Positions 1 to 6,049 of a DNA stretch of 7,992 nucleotides are shown in pieces. Numbering within the stretch: the first letter of the stretch is position 1; each line of letters begins with the position of its first letter. Source of the DNA: Ruminococcus sp. UBA3286 (GTDB lineage: Bacteria; Bacillota; Clostridia; Oscillospirales; Ruminococcaceae). A program made the position numbers and the translations under genes. Where the stretch lies: positions 1 through 7,992 of the forward strand of contig DETO01000141.1 in NCBI GenBank assembly GCA_002362135.1, read 5' to 3'. A model generated the notes under the pieces. It was not told the origin of the DNA. It did no database searches and was given only the letters and a program-made list of their open reading frames with translations.

Positions 1-13
1 TTTTTTGGCGGGT

Positions 14-19
14 TGTCAA
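14..19 (-). promoter_or_regulatory. Possible -35 box of a promoter cut by the window edge
   Basis: The minus strand has a perfect TTGACA here, within an AT-rich stretch after the last gene's presumed terminator. Only 13 bases remain before the window ends, so a -10 box at normal spacing would fall outside. It may start transcription of a gene beyond the window. Nothing else is seen in bases 1-72 apart from A and T runs. Confidence 0.3.
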
Positions 20-72
20 CTAAAGTTTTTTCAAGATTTTCACCAAAAAATTAGCAATATTTCACAATAAGC

Positions 73-103
73 AAAAAATCACCTGAAAATCGCCATCTTT
101 CAG
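73..103 (-). terminator. Possible weak intrinsic terminator after the DUF3592-like gene
   Basis: Just past the TAG stop, CTGAAAG pairs with TTTTCAG (97-103 with 83-89; six Watson-Crick pairs plus one G-U) around a seven-base loop. Four bases later comes a run of six Us on the minus-strand transcript (73-78). The stem is AT-rich and weak, but its position at the end of the gene group supports a terminator. Confidence 0.45.
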
Positions 104-104
104 C

Positions 105-482
105 CTAATCCGTCACAAAAAACGCAAAACGCAGCACTATCAGAACTGACATCGCCGCTAAAACAAGGTTTACCACCATATTTCGTTTCAAAGCGACTGC
201 ATACTCAAATTTATCCGCGTGCCTCTTGCTGCATATGATCTCCTGCTCATCGCCTACCGAAAACGGCTGAGAATAGCCCGTTTTATCGTCATGTTCCACA
301 ATTTCGCCGCCATGTTCAAAACGAAGCCGATGCACAAATACTTTCTGCTTTGGCTCGCGAACCGCCACGACTTCCGCTGTTTTTCGCTCGCCGCCGACGT
401 AAAGCGCCAACAGTTTAACAAAATACACAAGAGCAGCCGCCGCTATAACGGCAGCTACAACTCCTACTATTATTCTTTCCAT
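105..482 (-). CDS. Small membrane protein with DUF3592-like layout
   Basis: The product has 125 residues, with an N-terminal membrane helix at about 4-27, a soluble part at 31-98 and a second membrane helix at about 101-122. The middle, with a strand-rich section followed by SQPFSVGDEQEIICSKRHAD (71-90), resembles DUF3592 proteins, in which a short strand domain between two helices ends in a 'vGd.v.v.y.p' motif. The function of that family is unknown. The start is well supported: AGGAGG (487-492) lies four bases before the ATG, inside the end of the CDF gene, and the two genes overlap by 13 bases in different frames. Such coupling suggests the product is made together with the transporter, but a role as its partner is only a guess. 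The family call rests on layout rather than a strong motif. Confidence 0.7.
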   Translation of the reverse strand: MERIIVGVVAAVIAAAALVYFVKLLALYVGGERKTAEVVAVREPKQKVFVHRLRFEHGGEIVEHDDKTGYSQPFSVGDEQEIICSKRHADKFEYAVALKRNMVVNLVLAAMSVLIVLRFAFFVTD

Positions 483-1372
483 ACTTCCTCCTGATTATCC
501 GGATTCACGTGTACCATTATATGCTTGACTTTCGGGAATTTCCCCTCAATTTCACTGTGTACTTTCTCCGCGATAGCATGACCCTCATACAAAGTCTTAC
601 TTCCGTCAACAAGAATTTCTATATCTACATATATTTTATTTCCAAATATTCTTGTATGCATCATATCTATTCCGCGGATTCCCTCCTGCGCAAGAACACA
701 CTCGCGAATCTGCGATTCGGTTTTGTCATCGCAGGAATGATCGACCATTTTATCAACGGCGTCCTTGAAAATATCGTATGCCGCCTTGAGAATAAACAGA
801 CAAATCACAAACGTGGCTACAGGGTCAAGCACGGGCATACCCATTCGCGCGCCCGCAATGCCTATCAGCGCGCCCACCGATGACAGCGCGTCGCTGCGAT
901 GATGCCACGCGTCCGCCATTACCGCTCCCGAATCCAGAAGCTTCGCATAATAGCGCGTATACCAGAACATTCCCTCCTTGACAATGATCGAGACAACCGC
1001 CGCTACAAGGGCGAGAATCCCCGGTATCTCCAAAGAATCATAGTTGCCGCTTATCAGCTTGCCGAGGGCGGAATCGCCTATAAACAGCCCCGTTACCAAC
1101 AGCACCACCGCCAGAATTATCGCCGCCACGCACTCCATGCGCTCATGCCCATAGGGGTGTTCCTTGTCGGATTTTTTCGCGGAAAGTTTGACCCCTATTA
1201 TCACAATAATGCTGCTGAACACGTCGGACGCGGAATGCACGCCGTCGCTTATCATAGCGCCGGAATGCGCTATCACGCCTGCCAGAACCTTAAAAGCCGA
1301 CAATACAGCGTTTCCGATGATGCTCACCACCGAAACGCGTACAGCGGTTTTTTCAAAATCAAATTCCTTCAT
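470..1372 (-). CDS. Cation diffusion facilitator (CDF) divalent metal transporter
   Basis: CDF proteins export divalent metal ions such as zinc, iron, cobalt or manganese in exchange for protons across the cytoplasmic membrane, usually as dimers. The 300-residue protein has about six membrane segments in roughly 12-210 and a cytoplasmic ZT-dimer domain in about 211-290. The site in helix 2 is HSASD (His46, Asp50) and in helix 5 HHRSD (His157, Asp161). The loop HPYGHERME at 72-80 is the family hallmark. HxxxD in both helices is the pattern of many zinc exporters, so zinc is the best guess, but metal choice cannot be settled from sequence. The C-terminal domain ends in IMVHVNPD, near the usual end. 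An AAGGGG site precedes the ATG. The gap from the dockerin gene is 37 bases with no hairpin, so the two may share a transcript, though no functional link is evident. Confidence 0.93.
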   Translation of the reverse strand: MKEFDFEKTAVRVSVVSIIGNAVLSAFKVLAGVIAHSGAMISDGVHSASDVFSSIIVIIGVKLSAKKSDKEHPYGHERMECVAAIILAVVLLVTGLFIGDSALGKLISGNYDSLEIPGILALVAAVVSIIVKEGMFWYTRYYAKLLDSGAVMADAWHHRSDALSSVGALIGIAGARMGMPVLDPVATFVICLFILKAAYDIFKDAVDKMVDHSCDDKTESQIRECVLAQEGIRGIDMMHTRIFGNKIYVDIEILVDGSKTLYEGHAIAEKVHSEIEGKFPKVKHIMVHVNPDNQEEVWKE

Positions 1373-1409
1373 AAACGCCCCTTTTCAAATGGTTTTAGAA
1401 TAAATCGGA

Positions 1410-2345
1410 TTACTCGTCAGCCTCTCCGTGATATAAGGCTTCGCTCTCGTCAAACAGCCACATCCAGTAGTCTCCGTCTTTGGTATTGCCGACCTCGATC
1501 GAGTAATGAACGCCGTCAACAGCTATCTCCGCGCGGAAATGCTGATTTGTAAAATTATTCGAATTCCACATCTCCAACAGATAAACGTCATAACCCATAT
1601 ACGCCAGCATTTCCGCCAGCGCGCCGTTATACTGTATGCACTGCCCCAATTTTTTCTCAAAACAAGCTTTCGCAAAACTGTCGCTGACTATTTCGCTGTA
1701 TGTATTCCAGCCCTGCGAACCGTCGGCGTATGTAACATTGCTGTGAAGCCATTTCCACGTATATTCAAGCTTATCGTAATTCGTCATATTATCGGTAAAA
1801 TGCTCCGCCGCGAATTTATCCATTATCTTTTTATCATTCTCCGATACAGTATATGACGTGACCTTGTAAGGCGTTCCGCCGTATTTATTATCGCCCTTTA
1901 TATTATACAAAGGATAACTGTCGCGAGGAGTAAGCTTTGCGGTATTTATTATATATCTTATAGTTCCCGGTTCGCCGATATCAGGCGGATTTAAATTGCC
2001 GTTGGACGAAAATCCCAGATATTCGCGAATTTCAACTATCTCCTCGCCGTTCGGGATCGTTGAGAGATAGGAATAGTATTGCAGTACCGACGAAGCGTCA
2101 CGCGGCGTAATAGTTTGGTCAAGATCTATGTCGCCGCAGTTCATATCCGCGTCGTCCCAGTATTCGTCGATTCCCGTGGCAAGTTCCGCGTAATATGACA
2201 ATACAAACGACGCGTCTGCCGGAGTTATATCGCCGTCGCCGTCAGCGTCTCCTACCGCTCTTGCGCAGTTTGCCGTGATATGCGGAGTCATCATCGGCAA
2301 TACCGCGATAAGAACCGCCGTCAGCGCTGTTATAATTCGCCTCAT
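1410..2345 (-). CDS. Secreted dockerin protein with transglutaminase-like domain
   Basis: The 311-residue protein starts with a signal peptide (MRR, hydrophobic core 4-20, likely cleavage after the ARA at 28-30). A type I dockerin follows directly, with two calcium loops: Asp33, 35, 37 and 44, then Asp72, 74, 76 and 83, each followed by a helix of the form ITPxDASxVLxYY. Dockerins bind cohesins and attach secreted proteins to a cellulosome or the cell surface. After a linker of about 75 residues, residues 170-300 look like a transglutaminase-like (papain-fold) domain. Cys236 in KLGQCIQYNGALAEMLAYMG is the expected nucleophile and His269 the expected base, with Glu284 at the place of the usual Asp. 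The substrate is unknown; protein cross-linking, amidase or peptidase activity are all possible. No cohesin gene is in the window. AGGAGG lies nine bases before the ATG. The dockerin call is firm, the transglutaminase call moderate. Confidence 0.85.
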   Translation of the reverse strand: MRRIITALTAVLIAVLPMMTPHITANCARAVGDADGDGDITPADASFVLSYYAELATGIDEYWDDADMNCGDIDLDQTITPRDASSVLQYYSYLSTIPNGEEIVEIREYLGFSSNGNLNPPDIGEPGTIRYIINTAKLTPRDSYPLYNIKGDNKYGGTPYKVTSYTVSENDKKIMDKFAAEHFTDNMTNYDKLEYTWKWLHSNVTYADGSQGWNTYSEIVSDSFAKACFEKKLGQCIQYNGALAEMLAYMGYDVYLLEMWNSNNFTNQHFRAEIAVDGVHYSIEVGNTKDGDYWMWLFDESEALYHGEADE

Positions 2346-2377
2346 ATTAACTTCCCTCCTGTTATCAAATCATAACA

Positions 2378-2386
2378 TTATAACAA
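2378..2386 (-). promoter_or_regulatory. Extended -10 promoter candidate for the dockerin gene
   Basis: The minus strand reads TGTTATAAT, a perfect -10 hexamer (2378-2383) with the TG extension. It directly follows the terminator stem of argF. No good -35 is seen at the expected distance, where the stem gives GGGGAA. An initiation site near 2371 would leave a leader of about 25 bases, containing AGGAGG nine bases before the start codon. The separate function of the next gene supports its own promoter. The U-rich terminator tail could produce the match by chance. Confidence 0.5.
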
Positions 2387-2410
2387 AGGGGGAATTTAAT
2401 TCCCCCTTTC
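2378..2410 (-). terminator. Intrinsic terminator of the arg cluster after argF
   Basis: Positions 2386-2410 are a perfect palindrome with 12-base arms around one base; as RNA it gives a 10-bp stem (2386-2395 with 2401-2410) closed by a five-base loop. Five consecutive G-C pairs make it very stable. It begins eight bases after the argF stop codon. On the minus strand the stem ends in TTT followed by GTTATAAT, so the U tract is short and interrupted. Termination of argF transcripts is likely but may be incomplete. Confidence 0.75.
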
Positions 2411-2417
2411 CGATTAA

Positions 2418-3320
2418 TTATGCCATTAATTTAACCATTACAGCCTTCTGAGCATGAAGTCTGTTTTCAGCTTCTTCGAAAATTTCCTTTGCATGAGCCT
2501 CGAAAACCTTCTCCGTGATCTCCTCCTCGCGGTGAGCAGGGAGACAATGAAGAACCATAGCGTCAGCCTTTGCAACACTCATGAGACCGTCGTTGATCTG
2601 ATAGCCTGCAAACGCCTTTCTGCGCTTTTCGGCTTCGCCCTCCTGTCCCATGGAAGCCCATACGTCCGTGATAAGCACATCTGCGTCCTTAGCAGCCTGT
2701 TCGGGTGAATTCGTCAGCTCAAAGCAGTCATATCCTGCCGCAAAATCAAGGATTTCCTTGGGCGGCTGATAATCGTCGGGACAAGCTACGGAAACAGCCA
2801 TGCCCATTTTCAGGCAACCAACGATAAGGGAGTTCGCCATATTGTTTCCGTCGCCGATGAAGCACATTTTCAGCCCTTCAAGCTTGCCCTTGAATTCGCG
2901 GATAGTCATAAGATCGGCAAGAACCTGACAAGGATGGCAGAAATCGGTCAGACCGTTGATTATCGGAATGCTGCCGTATTCCGCAAGATCTTCAACTTCC
3001 TTCTGCTCGAATGTACGTATCATGATTCCGCTGAGATAGCGCGAAAGAACTCTTGCGGTATCCTGTACAGGCTCGCCTCTTCCTATCTGAAGATCGTTGG
3101 ACGACAGGAACAGCGGATATCCGCCCAGCTGATACATACCCGTTTCAAAGGAAACACGCGTACGTGTGGAAGCCTTCTGGAAGATCATTCCCAGAGTTTT
3201 GCCCTTGAGGTGCGGGTGAGGAATTCCATGCTTCAGTTCATATTTAAGCTGATCTGCCAGATCGAGTATTTCCGTGATCTCTTCCGTGCTGAGATCGAGC
3301 ATTTTAAGTAAGTGTTTCAT
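2418..3320 (-). CDS. argF: Ornithine carbamoyltransferase (ArgF)
   Basis: ArgF joins carbamoyl phosphate and ornithine to give citrulline and phosphate, in the cytoplasm, usually as a trimer. With the start chosen here the protein has 300 residues, near the family norm. The motifs are STRTR at 51-55 for carbamoyl phosphate, HPCQ at 129-132, FIGDGNNMANS at 154-164, DVWASMGQE at 219-227 with the SMG ornithine loop, and HCLPAHR at 258-264 with the reactive Cys259. The N-terminus MKHLLKMLDLS matches the family and fixes the start at 3320, although its AAAGG site is rather far, about 12 bases upstream. The same frame is open further up to an ATG at 3363-3365 overlapping the stop of the preceding gene (TGATG), which would add 15 residues. 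A strong hairpin follows. A catabolic role with arginine deiminase is possible in principle, but the neighbours are biosynthetic. Confidence 0.95.
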   Translation of the reverse strand: MKHLLKMLDLSTEEITEILDLADQLKYELKHGIPHPHLKGKTLGMIFQKASTRTRVSFETGMYQLGGYPLFLSSNDLQIGRGEPVQDTARVLSRYLSGIMIRTFEQKEVEDLAEYGSIPIINGLTDFCHPCQVLADLMTIREFKGKLEGLKMCFIGDGNNMANSLIVGCLKMGMAVSVACPDDYQPPKEILDFAAGYDCFELTNSPEQAAKDADVLITDVWASMGQEGEAEKRRKAFAGYQINDGLMSVAKADAMVLHCLPAHREEEITEKVFEAHAKEIFEEAENRLHAQKAVMVKLMA

Positions 3321-3364
3321 GTTTATCAATATCCTTTCGAACTGATACCGATGTATGAACGGCA

Positions 3365-3853
3365 TCACATATTTCTGTTTATATCTCCGAATGTGAGATC
3401 GACCGCTACTGCAAAAAGCGGTATATAATCATCAAAAAGCTTATCTTCAATTTCAACTTCGTACTGCAATTCATTATTCACCAGCAGCTTTGTTTTTATA
3501 GAGCCGACAACAACTCCCTCGCGGAGAAGTTCAAAATCCTTATGATCCTTGCTTGCAATGGAAAAGTGTATCTCATGTCCGGAGATGTCCTTTCCGTCAA
3601 CTGTTATAGTCGGGTCAAGGAAAAGGGATTTGCAGGCAAGATCCATGATAGTAACGTCATTATGGCTCACGATAAACGTGGGCTTGCGATCCTCCGCCGT
3701 CTGGATAAGGGAATAAAGCTGATAGTTGCTCGCGTCAAGAAGCAGATAGCGACCTGCTCCGAAGCCTTTTTTCTTTACAGTATAAAGGAGTCTCGACGCC
3801 TTTTTGTCCTGCACCGTATATTTATTGCCCTTAATTGTTATCATTAGCTCCAT
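3365..3853 (-). CDS. LURP-one-related (YxjI/Tubby C-terminal-like) small protein, function unknown
   Basis: With the ATG start the product has 162 residues. Its layout fits the LURP-one-related fold (the Bacillus YxjI type): a short N-terminal strand, then a stretch resembling 'YTVKKKGFGAGRYLLLDASN' (24-43), then repeated beta strands in which a ligand-free small domain describes itself as strand, turn, strand, and last a hydrophobic C-terminal helix at about 143-156 (YIPLFAVAVDLTFG), matching the central helix that plugs the barrel in this family. No catalytic residues, signal peptide or true membrane segment are visible. The fold is linked to the Tubby phospholipid-binding barrel, but bacterial members have no settled function. 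The gene is tightly placed, two bases after argD and 44 bases before the likely argF start, so it belongs to the same transcript. The assignment rests on pattern similarity alone, so it is moderate; the gene itself is secure. Confidence 0.6.
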   Translation of the reverse strand: MELMITIKGNKYTVQDKKASRLLYTVKKKGFGAGRYLLLDASNYQLYSLIQTAEDRKPTFIVSHNDVTIMDLACKSLFLDPTITVDGKDISGHEIHFSIASKDHKDFELLREGVVVGSIKTKLLVNNELQYEVEIEDKLFDDYIPLFAVAVDLTFGDINRNM

Positions 3854-3855
3854 GT

Positions 3856-5022
3856 TCAACCCTCCAGTATAGCAATAAGAATGTCAAGACCTCTGTCGAT
3901 CTCCTCCATTGTAATTGTAAGCGGCGGCAGCAGTCTCACCTTAGTTTTTGCGGTCAGCACAAGCAAACCACGCTCCAGCGCTTTTTTAGCAACGTCCGCG
4001 GCGGTTTTAGATTTCAGCTCGATGCCTATCATCAGACCCTTTCCGCTTACAGAAACAACTTCGCTGCATTTTCCGAGGCGTTCAGCGATATGTTCCGCTT
4101 TTTTGGCAACTTCATCGAGGAATCCCTCTGATGTAACTCTTTCGATAACTGCATTTCCGCCTGCGCAGGCTATAGGATTTCCGCCGAACGTAGAGCCGTG
4201 AGTACCGGGAGTAAACACTTCGCCGACTTTTTCGCCGAACAGACAAGCTCCCATCGGTATTCCGCCTGCAATTCCCTTCGCAAGCGTGGTAATATCGGCC
4301 TTTTTTCCATAATATTCCCCGGCAAGGAATTTTCCGGTACGTCCAACGCCCGTCTGGACTTCGTCGGCTATCACGAGAATATCTCTTTCGGCGCACAATT
4401 CATATATCGCATCCACAAATCCGCTTTCAAGGGAATTAACGCCGCCCTCGCCCTGAATATACTCTATCATGACCGCGCATACGCCGTCGTTCAGCTTAGA
4501 TTTCAGATCGTCGATATCATTAGCCCTGACATTTACAAAGCCCTCAAGGAACGGGAAGAAATAATTATGAAAAACGTCCTGTCCCGTAGCGGAAAGGGTT
4601 GCCATCGTCCTGCCGTGGAAAGAATTTTCAAGGGTGATTATCGTATGTCTGCCCTTTCCGTATTTATCAAAACTGTATTTTCTTGCCGCCTTTATAGCGC
4701 ATTCATTGGCTTCCGCGCCGCTGTTGCAGAAAAAGACTTTCTCATAGCCTGTCGTCTCGCACAAAGCGGCGGCGAAATCAGCCTGAACCGCGGTATAGTA
4801 ATAATTGGAATTATGCTGGAGCGTACGTACCTGAGCGCAAACGGCGTCCGCCCATGCTTCATCGCAGAAGCCGAGGGAATTCGTGCCTATTCCGCTGCCG
4901 AAGTCGATATATTGCTTATTATTTTCATCAGCGCAGGCTCTGCCCTCGCCCTTTTCCATAACAAGGGGATACCTTCCGTAAGAATGCATAACATATTTAT
5001 CGAATTTTTCCATTGTATTCAT
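3856..5022 (-). CDS. argD: Acetylornithine aminotransferase (ArgD)
   Basis: ArgD is a cytoplasmic PLP enzyme that converts N-acetylglutamate semialdehyde plus glutamate to N-acetylornithine plus 2-oxoglutarate. The 388-residue protein has the class III aminotransferase signatures: SGAEANE at 101-107, which binds the cofactor phosphate; FHGRT at 135-139; DEVQTGVGRTG at 220-230, with Asp220 for the pyridine nitrogen; the PLP lysine Lys249 in LAKGIAGG; HGSTFGGNP at 275-283; and the C-terminal RLLPPLTI at 363-370. Length and motif order are normal. The first ATG is preferred because AGGTG lies seven bases upstream; a second in-frame ATG three codons later is possible. Related enzymes such as ornithine or succinylornithine aminotransferases share these motifs, but the position between argB and argF argues for ArgD. 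Its last codons contain the ribosome binding site of the next gene. Confidence 0.96.
   Translation of the reverse strand: MNTMEKFDKYVMHSYGRYPLVMEKGEGRACADENNKQYIDFGSGIGTNSLGFCDEAWADAVCAQVRTLQHNSNYYYTAVQADFAAALCETTGYEKVFFCNSGAEANECAIKAARKYSFDKYGKGRHTIITLENSFHGRTMATLSATGQDVFHNYFFPFLEGFVNVRANDIDDLKSKLNDGVCAVMIEYIQGEGGVNSLESGFVDAIYELCAERDILVIADEVQTGVGRTGKFLAGEYYGKKADITTLAKGIAGGIPMGACLFGEKVGEVFTPGTHGSTFGGNPIACAGGNAVIERVTSEGFLDEVAKKAEHIAERLGKCSEVVSVSGKGLMIGIELKSKTAADVAKKALERGLLVLTAKTKVRLLPPLTITMEEIDRGLDILIAILEG
3861..3865 (-). promoter_or_regulatory. Ribosome binding site of the LOR gene inside the end of argD; decides its start
   Basis: The minus strand reads CTGGAGGGTTGAACATG. GGAGG lies in the final codons of argD, and the argD TGA stop (3856-3858) is followed by only two bases before the ATG at 3851-3853. 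A TTG at 3857-3859 extends the frame by two codons, but only one base separates it from GGAGG, too close to serve as a start. The ATG has seven bases of spacing and is the better choice. Confidence 0.8.
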
Positions 5023-5078
5023 AACAAATCACCTAAATACACCAAATTAAAGAATTAATGAGTTCTTTCGCACATATA

Positions 5079-5108
5079 ATTATAACTCCGTACGGCACTC
5101 AAAATCAA
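5079..5108 (-). promoter_or_regulatory. Probable sigma-A promoter for argD-LOR-argF
   Basis: On the minus strand a perfect TATAAT (5079-5084) follows TTGATT (5103-5108) with an 18-base spacer. Transcription would begin near 5072, leaving a leader of about 50 bases before the argD ATG. The spacer contains the 8-bp palindrome CCGTACGG (5088-5095), which could be part of an operator. A perfect TTGACA also occurs at 5115-5120, but it stands 30 bases from the TATAAT, too far to pair with it. The leader contains AAAGAA and TTCTTT arms (5049-5068), a weak AT-rich hairpin. The gap between argB and argD is 143 bases, much longer than the other gaps in the cluster, which supports an internal promoter. 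Confidence 0.65.
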
Positions 5109-5123
5109 CATTTATGTCAATCA

Positions 5124-5145
5124 TTTTTGTAAACTTTTTGTAAAC
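5124..5145. repeat. Perfect tandem 11-bp repeat upstream of the argD promoter
   Basis: On the minus strand the 11-mer GTTTACAAAAA occurs twice without a gap or mismatch, at 5135-5145 and 5124-5134. The period is close to one helical turn, so both copies present the same DNA face. The A-tracts would also give phased bending. The copies end 15 bases upstream of the proposed -35 box of argD, a position suited to an activator site or an UP-like element. The sequence does not resemble the ArgR/AhrC box I know. A chance low-complexity repeat remains possible. Confidence 0.9.
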
Positions 5146-5165
5146 CCGTATTATATTCTAACACA

Positions 5166-6032
5166 TCAAACAAACTGAGTGCCGATACCCTCGTTGGAAA
5201 GTATCTCTATCAAAATAGAATGCGGAACTCTTCCGTCAATGATGACCGCGCCCTCAACTCCGCGGCGTACAGCCTCAACGCAGCAGTCGATCTTTGGTAT
5301 CATGCCGCCCGAAACTATTCCCTGCATTTTCAGATAAGGAACTTCGCTGACATTCACTTTCGGGATAAGCGTGGAAACATCATCCTTATCACGGAGCAGA
5401 CCTGCAATATCGGTCATGAGGATAAGCCGCTCCGCGCCCAGTTCAGCCGCTATCATAGCCGCCGCAGTATCGGCATTAATATTATACGTATTGCCCTCGG
5501 AATCGGTCGCAACCGTAGCGATAACGGGAATATTTCCGTTATCGAGCGCGTCGAGGATAGGCTTGGGATTTACTTTTGTAATTTCGCCGACAAATCCGAG
5601 ATCCTGTCCGTCTTCGGTAGTTTTCTTTTTGGCGGTAAGCATTTCGCCGTCTATTCCGCAAAGACCGACTGCGCTGCCCTTATGCTGCGCAAGAAGCTGA
5701 ACCAGTTCCTTATTGACCTTGCCGGCAAGAACCATTTTCACAACGTCTATCGCCGCTTCGTCCGTATAGCGCAGACCGTTGATGAATTTGCTCTCGATAT
5801 TCAGCCTTTTGAGCATATCGTTTATCTCCGGACCGCCGCCGTGTACCAGCACAACTTTTACGCCCACAAGCGAAAGGAGTACGATATCCGTCATTACCGC
5901 GTCTTTCAGCTCTTTGTTGGTCATCGCGTTGCCGCCGTATTTTACAACGACTATCTTATCGGAATATTTCTGGATATATGGGAGCGCGTCAATAAGTATC
6001 TGCGATTTCTCCGTATTTGTAATATTTTCCAT
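5166..6032 (-). CDS. argB: Acetylglutamate kinase (ArgB), probably arginine-inhibited type
   Basis: ArgB phosphorylates N-acetyl-L-glutamate with ATP, the second step of ornithine synthesis. The 288-residue protein shows the amino acid kinase fold motifs: VVKYGGN at 29-35 with Lys31 for phosphate binding, HGGGPEI at 64-70, GLRYTD at 86-91 with Arg88 at the substrate site, NINADTAA at 184-191, and GGMIPKI at 242-248. Residues 1-25 form the extra N-terminal helix (ALPYIQKY) found in arginine-sensitive hexameric kinases. The C-terminus (HSILIEILSNEGIGTQFV, 271-288) keeps the His, Glu and GxGT positions of the arginine-binding signature. Feedback inhibition by arginine is therefore expected; this is inference from the family. 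An AAGGAGA site lies nine bases before the ATG, 17 bases after argJ. No terminator hairpin follows the TGA stop, so transcripts may read on into argD. Confidence 0.97.
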   Translation of the reverse strand: MENITNTEKSQILIDALPYIQKYSDKIVVVKYGGNAMTNKELKDAVMTDIVLLSLVGVKVVLVHGGGPEINDMLKRLNIESKFINGLRYTDEAAIDVVKMVLAGKVNKELVQLLAQHKGSAVGLCGIDGEMLTAKKKTTEDGQDLGFVGEITKVNPKPILDALDNGNIPVIATVATDSEGNTYNINADTAAAMIAAELGAERLILMTDIAGLLRDKDDVSTLIPKVNVSEVPYLKMQGIVSGGMIPKIDCCVEAVRRGVEGAVIIDGRVPHSILIEILSNEGIGTQFV

Positions 6033-6049
6033 TTTATGAATTCTCCTTA

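Noticed and set aside
899..1552. Plus-strand open frame of 217 codons opposite the CDF and dockerin genes
   Set aside because: It spans two unrelated minus-strand genes, is extremely rich in Arg and His, and has no plausible fold.
3857..3859. TTG start for the LOR gene
   Set aside because: It is one base from the GGAGG site, too close for initiation; the ATG at 3851-3853 has proper spacing.
4198..5058. Plus-strand open frame of 286 codons antisense to argD
   Set aside because: The opposite strand encodes a complete ArgD with all motifs. The plus-strand frame has no recognisable domain and arises from codon bias on the other strand.
5023..5072. Riboswitch or T-box leader before argD
   Set aside because: The leader is only about 50 bases long, with one weak AT hairpin (5049-5068) and no T-box sequence or terminator.
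5115..5120. Perfect TTGACA as the -35 box of argD
   Set aside because: The only good -10 (TATAAT at 5079-5084) is 30 bases away, far beyond the normal 16-18; TTGATT at 5103-5108 fits instead.
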